This document shows positions 18,022-28,072 of a stretch of 64,000 bases of DNA, piece after piece. The stretch is taken from the NCBI RefSeq assembly GCF_029229925.1, contig NZ_CP107254.1, positions 806,001 through 870,000 of the forward strand. The letters run 5' to 3'. The position numbers were made by a program, and so were the translations under genes. Below the pieces are notes generated by a model. The model did not search any database. It was not told the DNA's origin and was given only the letters and a program-made list of their open reading frames with translations. Origin of the DNA: Halorhabdus sp. BNX81 (GTDB taxonomy: Archaea > Halobacteriota > Halobacteria > Halobacteriales > Haloarculaceae). Numbering within the stretch: position 1 is the stretch's first letter; every line of letters starts with the position of its first letter.

Positions 18022-18278
18022 AACAGCAAGAAAGCCCCGTGTCGTTCGACGGCTGCGACTCGCTGCGCTCCTCGCTCACTACTTTCGCTGTGGTGCTTGC
18101 ATCGTCTCGCTCGTCGAACGACACGCCCCTTTCAGTCCCGCCCGTCGTGGTTTACTACGTGGGGTGGGACTGAAAGGGGCAGCCGGCTACGCGAACCCGG
18201 CCGACGTAAGCACGCGTAGCGAAGCGAGCGCGCGCAGCGAGGCCCGGGAGCGTAGCCGGCTGGGGCTTTCTTGCTGTT
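18022..18278. repeat. 257-bp nested inverted-repeat element forming a perfect four-way junction
   Basis: Four perfect stems abut with no unpaired base between them. P1: AACAGCAAGAAAGCCCC 18022-18038 with 18262-18278 (17 bp). P2: GTGTCGTTCGACG 18039-18051 with 18112-18124 (13 bp). P3: GCCCCTTTCAGTCCC 18125-18139 with 18166-18180 (15 bp). P4: AGCCGGCTACGC 18181-18192 with 18250-18261 (12 bp). Single-stranded RNA or DNA of either strand would fold as a cloverleaf with three arms of 86, 56 and 81 nt. No convincing coding content. It could be a structured non-coding RNA, a MITE-like mobile element or a cruciform site. Confidence 0.85.
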
Positions 18279-18366
18279 GAAAGAAGAGCTGACGTCACCA
18301 CACTAGACGAGTACTGAACTCCATATCGGCGAAAGGCAATTGACGGGGAGGGTCGAACCAGTCCCC

Positions 18367-18813
18367 ATGATCGAGTGTCCGTACTGTGGTGCAGACGCCG
18401 AGGACGACGCCCGCTATTGCGATCGGTGTGGCGAACGGCTCAGTTTCGCGGAGTCTTCCCGTGACGGGTTCTTACGGCGGTCGTCGATCCAGTATCTCCA
18501 GGGGGTTCGTCACGGGGCACGACCACTCGACCCCGAGGTGGCCTACCACGAAGAACTTCTCACGGACGTTCAGGCCGGCCTCGCGGACTTCTCCCATCTC
18601 ACCGACGTCGACGAACTGGACCTCCACGAGATCCTGGACATCGACGACGACACGCTTGGCGATCTTACGGACGCTCCCTCTCCCGATACCGATCTGGATA
18701 CAGACGTCAGACAGGCGCTCGGCGTCGCCGCACTCGTCGCCCTGCTGGAGAACTCCTATGACGGCACGACCCTCGACGAGATCCGCGCACAGGCTGCCAG
18801 CATGGACGAGTAG
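18367..18813 (+). CDS. zinc-ribbon protein with acidic helical domain
   Basis: 148 residues. The N-terminal zinc ribbon is MIECPYCGADAEDDARYCDR with a further Cys (CPYC at 4-7, CDRC at 18-21). The rest is acidic and helical (LTDVDELDLHEILDIDDDTL around residues 80-99). The start at 18367 puts the zinc ribbon at the N-terminus, as in the haloarchaeal zinc-ribbon family. Function unknown; it may bind nucleic acid or protein through the ribbon. Confidence 0.75.
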   Translation: MIECPYCGADAEDDARYCDRCGERLSFAESSRDGFLRRSSIQYLQGVRHGARPLDPEVAYHEELLTDVQAGLADFSHLTDVDELDLHEILDIDDDTLGDLTDAPSPDTDLDTDVRQALGVAALVALLENSYDGTTLDEIRAQAASMDE

Positions 18814-19282
18814 ACGCGGCTGGACCCTTGTCGATCATCGTTTCGTTGCTCGGCCCCGAATCGTCGGCGATGAGACGCCTCGCTTGTGGGTTGAGTTCGA
18901 TAAAAGGTCGCCCGGAGCGGGACTGAACGGCGACATCGTCGCCGCGAAGGTCGGAAGACGCTCCGCGTCTTCCGGGATTTGAACCCGTTCACAGACGTTC
19001 CGGGCGTGCGGCCTCACTTCGTTCGGCGTTCCGGGGCTGCGACTGTTCGTGTTCAAATCCCTCATAGACGCACAGCAAATTCGGGACGCGGCGCGATGAA
19101 ACGCGCCGCTCGTCGCTTCGAATTTGCAGAAGCGTCCGGAGCGGGATTGTGAACCGAAGCCAGACGTGCTCACTCCGTTGCGCGCGACTGGCAGGGTTCA
19201 AATCCCTTCTGAGGTTGTTTCACTGCTCACGGGTGTCGAGCACACGCTACGCGGTGCTCGACGACTTGTTCGCAGTAGAAGA
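18814..19282 (-). repeat. scar field of tRNA-Asp 3'-end copies and hairpins
   Basis: 469 bp with no gene. The tRNA-Asp 3' end, read on the plus strand as GCCCGGAGCGGGA (19284-19296), recurs exactly at 18910-18922 and with one change at 19134-19146. T-arm-like GGGTTCAAATCCC pieces occur near 18974-18986 and 19193-19205. A nested hairpin is at 19075-19127: GCAAATTCG with CGAATTTGC, and inside it GCGGCGCG-ATGAAA-CGCGCCGC. It is the counterpart of the tRNA-Ala scar field. Confidence 0.7.
18910..18986 (-). repeat. composite hairpin element inside a tRNA-Asp 3'-end remnant
   Basis: On the minus strand: GGGTTCAAATCCC, a 10-bp hairpin with triloop (CGGAAGACGC at 18974-18965 complement, partner 18961-18952), spacer ACCTTCGC, hairpin GGCGAC-GAT-GTCGCC (18943-18929), TTCAGTCCC, then the tRNA-Asp end GCTCCGGGC. 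It has the same order, spacing and second hairpin as the element at 10983-11058, attached to a different tRNA end. Confidence 0.7.
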
Positions 19283-19355
19283 CGCCCGGAGCGGGATTTG
19301 AACCCGCGTCACGACCGTGACAGGGTCGTATGATGGGCCACTACACCATCCGGGC
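19283..19355 (-). tRNA. tRNA-Asp (anticodon GTC)
   Basis: 73 nt cloverleaf on the minus strand. Acceptor GCCCGGA/TCCGGGC with discriminator G, as expected for Asp. Anticodon stem CGACC/GGTCG with loop CTGTCAC (anticodon GTC). T arm GCGGG-TTCAAAT-CCCGC. No intron and no encoded CCA. The region downstream of its 3' end contains degenerate copies of that end. Confidence 0.97.
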
Positions 19356-19560
19356 CTGCTACACTACTCCGTATCGGGGTGCCATTATTAAGGCTTTCCA
19401 AACAGATCCGGACTGCGGACGGATGCCGTGGGGCGATCTGTCGTGATCTGCGGTCTCAATTCCGTTTGGCACCGACCAGAACACATTTATCCATGGTTAC
19501 CCAACACACGGGTACTGGTCGCCCGCACGTCGATAGCTGTTGCCGGGCTTTTTGACAAGC

Positions 19561-19567
19561 GTTAAAT
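19561..19567 (+). promoter_or_regulatory. TATA-like box of the RNA polymerase operon
   Basis: GTTAAAT preceded by GACAAGC (possible BRE), about 75 bp upstream of the rpoH ATG. A second TATA-like ACATTTATCC lies at about 19481-19490. Either would give a leadered transcript. The remainder of 19356-19634 holds no gene. Confidence 0.4.
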
Positions 19568-19634
19568 GCCTCCCAGTAGTAGTCGCCTGTAGTATCTCGA
19601 ACAGCCTTCTCCAGTCGATACAGCCACACCACAC

Positions 19635-19862
19635 ATGGTAGATGTAAGCCAACATGAACTCGTCCCGGAGCACACCATCCTCGACGACGGCGAACTCGAG
19701 GACGTGCTTGGGGAATACGACATCAAACGGACAGATCTCCCGAAGATCAAGCGCGCGGATCCGGCCCTGCCGTCGGAGGCGGAAGTCGGGGACGTCATCG
19801 AGATCGCCCGGGATTCACGAACAACCGACACTGCGGTCGTTTATCGACTCGTCGTGGAATAA
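19635..19862 (+). CDS. rpoH: DNA-directed RNA polymerase subunit H
   Basis: 75 residues, the archaeal counterpart of the C-terminal domain of eukaryotic Rpb5. Typical sequence [33 protein letters not shown] and VVYRLVVE at the end. It contributes to the jaw of the enzyme. First gene of the RNA polymerase operon; its stop is one base before the rpoB'' ATG. Confidence 0.97.
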   Translation: MVDVSQHELVPEHTILDDGELEDVLGEYDIKRTDLPKIKRADPALPSEAEVGDVIEIARDSRTTDTAVVYRLVVE

Positions 19863-19863
19863 C

Positions 19864-21429
19864 ATGGACACGGAAAACCGACGCACCATATCACGGGAGT
19901 ACTTCTCGAGGGATCGACTCGCCGAACACCACTTCCGGTCGTTCAACGCGTTCCTCGACCGGGGCATGCAGGAAGTCGTCGACGAGAAAGCGACTATCGA
20001 AACCGACATCGGCGACAAGGAGGGCGAGGAACCGGTCTGGGTCGAGTTGGGCGACGTCCGGATCGTCACCCCGCGAGTCCGGGAGGCCGACGGCAGCGAG
20101 GAACTGCTGTACCCCCAGGAAGCCCGCCTCCGGAACATCACCTACGCCGCGCCGGTCTTCATGGAAATGGCGATCGTCAAGGGCGGCGAGGAAGAGGAAG
20201 AGCGGGTCGTCGACCAGACCGAGACCAAGGTCGGCCGGATGCCGATCATGGTCGGCTCACAGAAGTGTAACATCGCCGGCTTCTCCGACGAGGAACTCAT
20301 CGACATCGGCGAGGACCCCGCCGACCCCGGTGGGTACTTCATCGTCAACGGCTCCGAGCGCGTGTTGATGACCAGTGAGGACCTCGCGCCGAACAAGATC
20401 CTCGCCGAATACGACACGAAGTACGGCGACGAGGTCCAGGTCGCAAAGACCTTCTCCCAGCGCCGTGGCTACCGGGCACTGGTGCTGACCGAACGCACCC
20501 GGGACGGCCTGCTCGAAGTCTCGTTCCCGAGCGTTTCGGGGTCGGTCAACTTCGTCACGCTCGTGCGAGCACTCGGCTTAGAGAGCGACGAGGAGATCGT
20601 CCACCAGGTCAGTGACGATCCCGAGATCGTGAAGTTCATGCTCGAAAACCTGGAGGCTGCCGAAGTCCAGACCCAGGAGGAAGCCATCGAGACGCTGGGT
20701 CAGCGCGTCGCCTCCGGACAGGGCAAAAACTACCAGCTCAAGCGGGCGAACTACGTCATCGACCGGTACCTCCTGCCACACCTCCACGAGGAGGGCGTCG
20801 ACGAGGAGGAAGTCCGGATCAACAAGGCCTACTACCTCTGTCGGATGGCCGAGGCGTGTTTCGAACTCGCACTCGACCGCCGGGAGTCAGACGACAAGGA
20901 CCACTACGCCAACAAGCGCCTGAAAGTCTCCGGGGACCTCATGCGGGACCTCTTCCGGACGGCGCTGAACAAGTTGGCACGCGACGTGAAATACCAGCTC
21001 GAACGCGCCAACATGCGCAACCGCCAACTGTCCGTCTCGACGGTCGTCCGGTCGGACGTGCTGACCGAACGGCTCGAACACCCGATCGCGACCGGCAACT
21101 GGGTCGGCGGGCGCTCCGGCGTGAGCCAGCTGGTCGACCGGACCGACTTCATGGGTGTGCTTTCCCACCTGCGCCGGCTGCGCTCGCCGCTGAGTCGGTC
21201 ACAGCCACACTTCGAAGCGCGTGACCTCCACGCCACGCAGTGGGGCCGGATCTGTCCCTCCGAGACGCCCGAGGGGCCCAACTGTGGGCTGGTGAAGAAT
21301 TTCGCGCAGGCGATGGAACTCTCCCAGCACGTCGAGGACGAACGGGAACTCAAACAGACGCTCGCTGAGATGGGGGTCGAGGGCATCCCCGCCATCGAGA
21401 CAGCCGCACAACAGCCCGCGGACGATTAA
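19864..21429 (+). CDS. rpoB2: DNA-directed RNA polymerase subunit B''
   Basis: 521 residues, the N-terminal half of the Rpb2-type subunit, which is split in halophiles and methanogens. Starts [14 protein letters not shown]. Landmarks include [41 protein letters not shown] fork/lobe segment and [14 protein letters not shown] near the end. The ATG at 19864 follows the rpoH stop directly. The B' half follows after one base. Confidence 0.98.
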   Translation: MDTENRRTISREYFSRDRLAEHHFRSFNAFLDRGMQEVVDEKATIETDIGDKEGEEPVWVELGDVRIVTPRVREADGSEELLYPQEARLRNITYAAPVFMEMAIVKGGEEEEERVVDQTETKVGRMPIMVGSQKCNIAGFSDEELIDIGEDPADPGGYFIVNGSERVLMTSEDLAPNKILAEYDTKYGDEVQVAKTFSQRRGYRALVLTERTRDGLLEVSFPSVSGSVNFVTLVRALGLESDEEIVHQVSDDPEIVKFMLENLEAAEVQTQEEAIETLGQRVASGQGKNYQLKRANYVIDRYLLPHLHEEGVDEEEVRINKAYYLCRMAEACFELALDRRESDDKDHYANKRLKVSGDLMRDLFRTALNKLARDVKYQLERANMRNRQLSVSTVVRSDVLTERLEHPIATGNWVGGRSGVSQLVDRTDFMGVLSHLRRLRSPLSRSQPHFEARDLHATQWGRICPSETPEGPNCGLVKNFAQAMELSQHVEDERELKQTLAEMGVEGIPAIETAAQQPADD

Positions 21430-21430
21430 C

Positions 21431-23257
21431 ATGAGTCAGGGACGCGACGCCAAAGTCTACGTCAACGGAAGTCTCGTCGGGACCCATCCCGAACCGAACC
21501 AGCTCGCCGATCAGGTACGGAGAGCCCGCCGACGCGGCGAGATCAGCGAGATGGTCAACGTCTCGGTGAAACCGCGCACCGGCGAAGTCATCATCAACGC
21601 CGACGCCGGCCGGGCACGTCGCCCGTTGCTGGTCGTCGAGGACGGCGAACCGCTGATCTCCGAGGAGGAGTACGCCGCGATCGAGAACGGCGAACTCACC
21701 TTCGAGGAGCTTGTCGAACGCGGGTTCGTCGAGTTCATCGACGCCGAGGAGGAAGAGGACATCCTCGTTGCCGTCGATACGGACGAACTCACCGAGAAAC
21801 ACACCCATCTCGAAGTCGACCCGCAGCTCATCTTCGGGATCGGTGCAGGGATGATCCCCTACCCCGAGCACAACGCCAGCCCGCGGATTACCATGGGTTC
21901 GGGGATGATCAAGCAGAGTCTGGGGCTGCCAAGCGCGAACTATCGGGTACGCCCGGACACGCGCCAGCACCTGCTGCATTACCCCCAGCTGTCGATGGTC
22001 AAGACCCAGACCACCGAACAGATCGGGTACGACGACCGTCCGGCGGCCCAGAACTTCACGGTCGCCGTAATGAGCTACGAGGGGTTCAACATCGAGGACG
22101 CCCTCGTCATGAACAAGGGGTCGGTCGAGCGTGCGCTCGCCCGCTCGCACTTCTTCCGGACCTACGAGGGCGAGGAACGCCGCTACCCCGGCGGTCAGGA
22201 GGATCGCTTCGAGATCCCCGACGACGAGGTTCGGGGCGCACGCGGCGAGGACGCCTATACGCATCTCGACGAGGACGGCCTCGTCAACCCCGAGACGAAG
22301 GTCGGCGAGAACGCCGTCCTGCTCGGGAAGACTTCCCCCCCACGGTTCCTCGAAGAACCTGACGACATGGGTGGGCTCTCCCCCCAGAAGCGACGCGAGA
22401 CGAGCGTCACCATGCGATCCGGCGAGAGCGGGGTCGTCGACACGGTCACCCTCATGGAGGGCGAGGACGGCTCGAAACTCTCGAAGGTCAAGGTCCGCGA
22501 CGAGCGGATCCCGGAACTGGGAGACAAGTTCGCCTCACGGCACGGCCAGAAGGGGATCGTCGGCCACATCGCTCCCCAGCAGGACATGCCCTTCACCGAG
22601 CAGGGCGTCGTCCCGGACCTCATCATCAATCCCCACGCCTTGCCCTCGCGGATGACCGTCGGGCACATTCTGGAGATGATCGGCGGGAAGGTCGGTGCAC
22701 TCGAAGGCCGACGCGTCGACGGCACGGCCTTCACGGGCGAGGACGAGGAGGACCTCCGGGACTCTCTGGAGGACCACGGCTTTGACTCCTCGGGCAAGGA
22801 GGTCATGTACTCGGGCATCACGGGCGAGAAGATCGAGGCCGAGATCTTCGTCGGGAACATCTTCTATCAGAAGCTCTACCACATGGTCTCGAACAAGATC
22901 CACGCCCGCTCGCGTGGGCCGGTCCAGGTGCTGACCCGCCAGCCGACCGAGGGGCGTGCCCGTGAGGGTGGTCTCCGGATCGGGGAGATGGAACGTGACG
23001 TCTTCATCGGGCACGGGGCCGCACTCACGCTCAAGGAGCGCTTGCTCGACGAGTCAGACCAGGAGTGGATCCACGTCTGTGGGCAGTGTGGGATGACCGC
23101 CGTCGAGAACGTCGATCAACGGCGGGTGTATTGCCCCAACTGCGACGAGGAGACAGACGTCCACGAGGTCGAGATGAGTTACGCCTTCAAACTCCTCTTA
23201 GACGAGATGAAGGCCCTGGGTATTGCTCCGCGGATCGAACTGGAGGACGCAGTCTAA
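21431..23257 (+). CDS. rpoB1: DNA-directed RNA polymerase subunit B'
   Basis: 608 residues, the C-terminal half of the split Rpb2-type subunit. Contains [20 protein letters not shown], the catalytic-centre [15 protein letters not shown] motif in [16 protein letters not shown], and the C-terminal zinc ribbon (CGQCGMTAV and CPNC, about residues 550-570). Tightly packed: the stop is one base before the rpoA' ATG. Confidence 0.98.
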   Translation: MSQGRDAKVYVNGSLVGTHPEPNQLADQVRRARRRGEISEMVNVSVKPRTGEVIINADAGRARRPLLVVEDGEPLISEEEYAAIENGELTFEELVERGFVEFIDAEEEEDILVAVDTDELTEKHTHLEVDPQLIFGIGAGMIPYPEHNASPRITMGSGMIKQSLGLPSANYRVRPDTRQHLLHYPQLSMVKTQTTEQIGYDDRPAAQNFTVAVMSYEGFNIEDALVMNKGSVERALARSHFFRTYEGEERRYPGGQEDRFEIPDDEVRGARGEDAYTHLDEDGLVNPETKVGENAVLLGKTSPPRFLEEPDDMGGLSPQKRRETSVTMRSGESGVVDTVTLMEGEDGSKLSKVKVRDERIPELGDKFASRHGQKGIVGHIAPQQDMPFTEQGVVPDLIINPHALPSRMTVGHILEMIGGKVGALEGRRVDGTAFTGEDEEDLRDSLEDHGFDSSGKEVMYSGITGEKIEAEIFVGNIFYQKLYHMVSNKIHARSRGPVQVLTRQPTEGRAREGGLRIGEMERDVFIGHGAALTLKERLLDESDQEWIHVCGQCGMTAVENVDQRRVYCPNCDEETDVHEVEMSYAFKLLLDEMKALGIAPRIELEDAV

Positions 23258-23258
23258 C

Positions 23259-26200
23259 ATGAGCACAGGACAATCACCCAAGTCGATCGGGCGTCTCAGC
23301 TTCGGGCTGATGAACCCCGAGGAGTACCGCGATATGAGTGCCACGAAGGTCATCACGGCCGACACCTACGACGACGACGGCTTCCCCATCGACATGGGGC
23401 TGATGGACCCGCGACTCGGCGTGATCGACCCCGGCCTGGAGTGTAAGACCTGTGGCAAACACTCGGGATCGTGTAACGGCCACTTCGGCCATATCGAACT
23501 CGCCGCTCCCGTCATCCACGTCGGCTTCTCGAAGCTCATTCGCCGATTGCTGCGCGGAACCTGTCGGGAATGCTCCCGGCTGACGGCCGTCGACGGCTCG
23601 AAGTACACTGATGGCGACGGCAACGTCGATCTCGAAGCAGCTTCGGCCGCTGCCGAGGACAAGAAACGCGAGTTCAAGGAGGAACTCCGGCGGGCGCGAG
23701 AACTCTCGAACGACCCTTCGGACGTCCTCAAGTCGGCGATCCGGCAGGCCCGCTCGGCCAGCCGGTGTCCCCACTGCGGCGAAAAGCAATTCGACGTCAA
23801 ACACGAGAAACCGACGACGTACTACGAGATCATCGAGGTCCCCCACGCCGAGCTCGCCGAGCGGCTCAGCATGGCGATGGACCCGCCGGAAGGTGAGCCA
23901 GTCACGCCCGACGAACTCGAAGAGGCGACTGACGGTGGGTTCGACGCCGGTCGGATCCGGGAACTGCTCTCGGACACCTACCGCCCGGACCGCAACGACA
24001 TCCCCGCGCTCCAGGAGATCGGCAGCGCGCTCCATCGGTTCAACGACCTCGAGGAGCATCTCGGCGACGAGCTCGACATCGAGAGTCCGTCGTCGTTCCT
24101 CCTCGAGGAGGACATGGACAAGCTGATGCCCAGCGACATCCGGGACTGGTTCGAGGAGATCCCGGACGACGACCTCGAGGCGATCGGGGTCAACCCCGAA
24201 ACCTCGCGGCCGGAGTGGATGATCCTCACCGTCCTGCCGGTGCCGCCGGTGACGGCCCGTCCCTCGATCACGTTGGACAACGGCCAGCGGAGCGAGGACG
24301 ACCTCACCCACAAGCTGGTGGACATCATCCGGATCAACCAGCGGTTCATGGAGAACCGCGAGGCCGGCGCGCCCCAGCTGATCATCGAGGACCTCTGGGA
24401 ACTGCTGCAGTACCACGTCACCACGTTCATGGACAACGAGATCAGTGGGACGCCGCCGGCGCGACACCGCTCGGGGCGGCCGCTGAAGACCCTCTCCCAG
24501 CGACTGAAGGGCAAGGAAGGACGCTTCCGTGGCAGTCTCTCCGGGAAGCGCGTGAACTTCTCGGCGCGGACCGTCATCTCGCCGGACCCGACCCTGAGCC
24601 TCAACGAGGTCGGGGTGCCCGACCGGGTCGCAAGCGAGATGACCCAGACGATGAACGTCAACGAGCGCAACCTCGCGGAGGCCCGCCAGTACGTCTCCAA
24701 CGGGCCCGAAGCGCATCCGGGTGCGAACTACGTCCGCCGGCCGGACGGTCGGCGGCTCAAGGTGACCGAGAAGAACTGCGAGGAGCTCGCCGAGAAGGTC
24801 GAGCCGGGCTGGGAAGTGGCTCGCCACCTGCTCGACGGCGACATCGTGATCTTCAACCGCCAGCCGAGTCTCCACCGGATGTCAATCATGGCCCACGAGG
24901 TCGTGGTGATGCCCTACAAGACGTTCCGGCTGAACACCGTCGTCTGTCCGCCGTACAACGCCGACTTCGACGGCGACGAGATGAACATGCACGCCCTCCA
25001 GAACGAGGAGGCCCGTGCCGAGGCTCGCGTCCTCATGCGCGTCCAGGAACAGATGCTCTCGCCGCGCTTCGGCGAGAACATCATCGGGGCGATCCAGGAC
25101 CACATCACGTCGGTGTACCTGCTGACCCACCAGAACCCCCACTTCAACGAGACCCAGGCCCTGGACCTCCTGCGGGCGACGAACGTCGACGAGTTGCCCG
25201 AACCTGATGGAGAGGAAGATGGCCGGGCCTACTGGACGGGTCGGTCGATCTTCTCGGAACTGTTGCCGGACGACCTCGACCTCGAATTCACGAGCGAGGC
25301 CGGCGACGACGTCGTCATCGAGGACGGCCAGTTGCTCGAAGGGACGATCGACGACAGCGCAGTCGGGGCCTTCGGCGGCGAGATCGTCGACACGATCGCG
25401 AAGGTCTACGACAAGACGCGGGCGCGGATCTTCATCAATGAGGTCTCGACGCTCGCGGTCCGGACGATCATGCACTTCGGGTTCTCGATCGGCATCGACG
25501 ACGAGTCGATCCCGCCGGCAGCCCAGGAGCAGGTCGAGGAGGCAATCGGCAGCGCCTACGACCGCGTCCAGGAACTCATCGAGACCTACGAACAGGGCGA
25601 TCTCGAATCGCTCCCGGGTCGGACGGTCGACGAGACCCTGGAGATGAAGATCATGCAGACGCTCGGCCAGGCCCGTGACAGCGCGGGTGACATCGCCGAG
25701 GACCACTTCGCCGAGGACAACCCGGCAGTGGTGATGGCCGACTCCGGGGCGCGTGGGTCGATGCTGAACCTGACCCAGATGGCCGGGTGTGTCGGCCAGC
25801 AGGCAGTCCGCGGCGAGCGGATCAACCGTGGCTACGAGGACCGCACGCTCAGCCACTTCGAAGAGAACGACCTCTCGGCGGAGGCCCACGGCTTCGTCGA
25901 GCACTCCTATCGTGAGGGCCTCGGCCCGAAGGAGTTCTTCTTCCACGCGATGGGTGGCCGCGAGGGCCTGGTCGACACGGCAGTCCGGACCTCCAAGTCC
26001 GGGTACCTCCAGCGTCGGCTGATCAACGCCCTCTCCGAACTGGAAACTCAGTACGACGGCACCGTCCGGGACACCAGCGACACCGTCGTCCAGTTCGAGT
26101 TCGGCGAGGACGGCACCTCGCCGGTGGACGTCTCTTCGAACGAGGACTTCGACATCGACGTCGAGGCGATCACCGAGCGGATCGTCGAGGCCGAGTTCGA

Positions 26201-26300
26201 CGATGAAAGCGAGAAGGCGACGTTCCTCGAGCGCGAGGCGAGTCCGACCAACCTCTCGGAACACGCGGACGAGTGGTGGCACGCGGAGGCCGGAGACTGA
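23259..26300 (+). CDS. rpoA1: DNA-directed RNA polymerase subunit A'
   Basis: 1013 residues, the N-terminal two-thirds of the largest subunit. Contains the N-terminal zinc site ([17 protein letters not shown], about residues 61-77), the clamp zinc site [23 protein letters not shown], and the catalytic Mg-binding [12 protein letters not shown] at about residues 567-578. The start at 23259 is chosen directly after the rpoB' stop. The A'' part follows after 10 bp. Confidence 0.98.
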   Translation: MSTGQSPKSIGRLSFGLMNPEEYRDMSATKVITADTYDDDGFPIDMGLMDPRLGVIDPGLECKTCGKHSGSCNGHFGHIELAAPVIHVGFSKLIRRLLRGTCRECSRLTAVDGSKYTDGDGNVDLEAASAAAEDKKREFKEELRRARELSNDPSDVLKSAIRQARSASRCPHCGEKQFDVKHEKPTTYYEIIEVPHAELAERLSMAMDPPEGEPVTPDELEEATDGGFDAGRIRELLSDTYRPDRNDIPALQEIGSALHRFNDLEEHLGDELDIESPSSFLLEEDMDKLMPSDIRDWFEEIPDDDLEAIGVNPETSRPEWMILTVLPVPPVTARPSITLDNGQRSEDDLTHKLVDIIRINQRFMENREAGAPQLIIEDLWELLQYHVTTFMDNEISGTPPARHRSGRPLKTLSQRLKGKEGRFRGSLSGKRVNFSARTVISPDPTLSLNEVGVPDRVASEMTQTMNVNERNLAEARQYVSNGPEAHPGANYVRRPDGRRLKVTEKNCEELAEKVEPGWEVARHLLDGDIVIFNRQPSLHRMSIMAHEVVVMPYKTFRLNTVVCPPYNADFDGDEMNMHALQNEEARAEARVLMRVQEQMLSPRFGENIIGAIQDHITSVYLLTHQNPHFNETQALDLLRATNVDELPEPDGEEDGRAYWTGRSIFSELLPDDLDLEFTSEAGDDVVIEDGQLLEGTIDDSAVGAFGGEIVDTIAKVYDKTRARIFINEVSTLAVRTIMHFGFSIGIDDESIPPAAQEQVEEAIGSAYDRVQELIETYEQGDLESLPGRTVDETLEMKIMQTLGQARDSAGDIAEDHFAEDNPAVVMADSGARGSMLNLTQMAGCVGQQAVRGERINRGYEDRTLSHFEENDLSAEAHGFVEHSYREGLGPKEFFFHAMGGREGLVDTAVRTSKSGYLQRRLINALSELETQYDGTVRDTSDTVVQFEFGEDGTSPVDVSSNEDFDIDVEAITERIVEAEFDDESEKATFLEREASPTNLSEHADEWWHAEAGD

Positions 26301-26310
26301 GGTGGTTACC

Positions 26311-27561
26311 ATGACAGACACGCCAACCGAATACGATCCGATGAACCGCTATGCGGCCGTCGACACGGACATCGCGGCCGTCGTCGAGGACACGGACCTG
26401 CCGCGCCGGCTGAAAACTCGCGTCTACGAGGCCATCGAGGACCGCGACGGCGTCACGGTCGAGCAGGCCGACGACATCGCCAAGGCCGTCGAGTCGCGCT
26501 ATCTCGACACGCGCGTCGATCCGCTCGACCCCGTCGGGACGGTTTCGGCCCAGTCGATCGGGGAACCCGGCACCCAGATGACGATGAACACCTTCCACTA
26601 TGCGGGTGTCGCCGAGATCGACGTCACCCAGGGGCTACCGCGGCTCATCGAGCTGGTCGACGCCCGCAAGGAGCCCGACACGCCGATGATGACCGTCCAT
26701 CTGGACGGCGAGTACGCCACCGAGCGCGAGCGCGCCCACGAGGTCGTCTGGAAGATCGAGGCGACGCGCATCCTCGCGCTGGGCGACGTCTCGACGAACG
26801 TCGCGGACATGCTCGTTCAGGTCGATCTCAATCCCGACACGCTCGAGGAGCGCTGGCCGACGGCCGACAGCGTCGAGAGCGTCGCCGAGGAGATTGCCGC
26901 CACGATCGAGTCCCAGCTGGGCGTCGAAACCCAGCGCAAGGAGACGGTCATCCAGTTCGGTCCCGAGGAACCGTCCTACCGGGATCTCCTCCAGCTGGTC
27001 GAGGAGTTACGCGAGATCGTCTTCAAAGGGATCGAGGAAGTCTCCCGGGTCGTCATCCGCAAGGAGGAGATGGACGAGGACCACGAGAACGACGAGGAGT
27101 TCGTCCTCTACACCGAGGGGTCGGCCTTCGGCGACGTCCTCGGGATCGAGGGGGTCGACGCCTCCCGGACAACGTGTAACAACATCCACGAGATCTACAG
27201 CAACCTCGGGGTCGAGGCCGCACGCGAGTCGATCATCGAGGAGACGATGAACACCCTCGAGGAACAGGGTCTCGACGACGTGAACGTCCGGCACCTGATG
27301 CTCGTCGCCGACATCATGACCAACAACGGGGTCATCGAGTCGATCGGCCGCCACGGCATCTCCGGCAGCAAGGACTCCGTGCTCGCCCGGGCGGCCTTCG
27401 AGGTTACCGTCTCTCACCTGCTGGACGCCGCCATCCACGGCGAGATCGACGCGCTGAACGGCGTCACGGAGAACGTCATCGTCGGCAAGCCGATCAAACT
27501 CGGCACCGGCGACGTCAACCTCCGGATGGGCAGTCACACCGGCGGCGGCGCGGCCGACTAA
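26311..27561 (+). CDS. rpoA2: DNA-directed RNA polymerase subunit A''
   Basis: 416 residues, the C-terminal part of the largest subunit including the trigger-loop region: [39 protein letters not shown], and near the end [20 protein letters not shown] and [14 protein letters not shown]. The N-terminal 60 residues are the halophile-type acidic extension. No intein. It is followed after 3 bp by the NusA-like gene. Confidence 0.98.
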   Translation: MTDTPTEYDPMNRYAAVDTDIAAVVEDTDLPRRLKTRVYEAIEDRDGVTVEQADDIAKAVESRYLDTRVDPLDPVGTVSAQSIGEPGTQMTMNTFHYAGVAEIDVTQGLPRLIELVDARKEPDTPMMTVHLDGEYATERERAHEVVWKIEATRILALGDVSTNVADMLVQVDLNPDTLEERWPTADSVESVAEEIAATIESQLGVETQRKETVIQFGPEEPSYRDLLQLVEELREIVFKGIEEVSRVVIRKEEMDEDHENDEEFVLYTEGSAFGDVLGIEGVDASRTTCNNIHEIYSNLGVEAARESIIEETMNTLEEQGLDDVNVRHLMLVADIMTNNGVIESIGRHGISGSKDSVLARAAFEVTVSHLLDAAIHGEIDALNGVTENVIVGKPIKLGTGDVNLRMGSHTGGGAAD

Positions 27562-27564
27562 CCC

Positions 27565-27993
27565 GTGACGATCTCGCTGTCGGACGACGAGCGCCGGGCG
27601 ATCGTCACCGCCGAGGAGATCGCCGACGTGACTATCCGGGACTGTCTTATCGACGACGAGTACGACCGGATCGCCTTCGTCGTCAAGGCCGGCGAGGTCG
27701 GCAAGGCGATCGGTCGGGACGGCGAGACGGTCGCCCGGATCGAGGACCGCTTGGGTCGGGACGTCACGCTGGTCGAGGATGCCCCCACTCCGGAGGGGTT
27801 CGTCGCCAACGCACTCGCGCCGGCCGCGGTCTACGACGTCACGATCGAGGAGCGCGACGAGAAACGCGTCGCTTTCGCCGATGTCGACGAGGCGGACACC
27901 GGCGCAGCGATCGGCACAGAGGGGCGGACGATCGAACTCGCCCGCCGACTTGCTGGCCGTCACTTCGAGATCGACGACATCCAGCTTGCGTGA
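27565..27993 (+). CDS. nusA: NusA-like KH-domain transcription factor
   Basis: 142 residues, GTG start 3 bp after rpoA''. Two KH domains only (KAGEVGKAIGRDGETVARIE at about residues 45-64; second with GAAIGTEGRTIELARRLAG at about 112-130). The S1 and N-terminal domains of bacterial NusA are absent, as in all archaeal NusA. It is thought to bind RNA during elongation or termination. It ends the operon: S12, S7 and EF-2, which commonly follow in archaea, are not here. Confidence 0.94.
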   Translation: MTISLSDDERRAIVTAEEIADVTIRDCLIDDEYDRIAFVVKAGEVGKAIGRDGETVARIEDRLGRDVTLVEDAPTPEGFVANALAPAAVYDVTIEERDEKRVAFADVDEADTGAAIGTEGRTIELARRLAGRHFEIDDIQLA

Positions 27994-28072
27994 CGGGCTG
28001 GATTGCATGGTAGGACGTATCTGAAAGCGTTGCCACTACGGTGGTGGTTTGAATCATTTTCGAGAGAATGGC

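Noticed and set aside
17924..18124. N-terminal extension of the coiled-coil protein to 18124
   Set aside because: The extra 67 residues are encoded by arm P2 of the repeat element and pass the probable TATA box at 17942-17953; composition also changes.
18125..18180. CRISPR-like repeat, because GTGGGACTGAAAGGGGC resembles the end of haloarchaeal CRISPR repeats
   Set aside because: Only one copy, no spacers and no cas gene. It is one arm (P3) of the four-way junction.
24882..26321. Long minus-strand open frames (479 and 533 codons, the latter 23274-24875) opposite rpoA'
   Set aside because: Antisense shadows with the same cause; no start context, no family and the sense frame is unquestionable.
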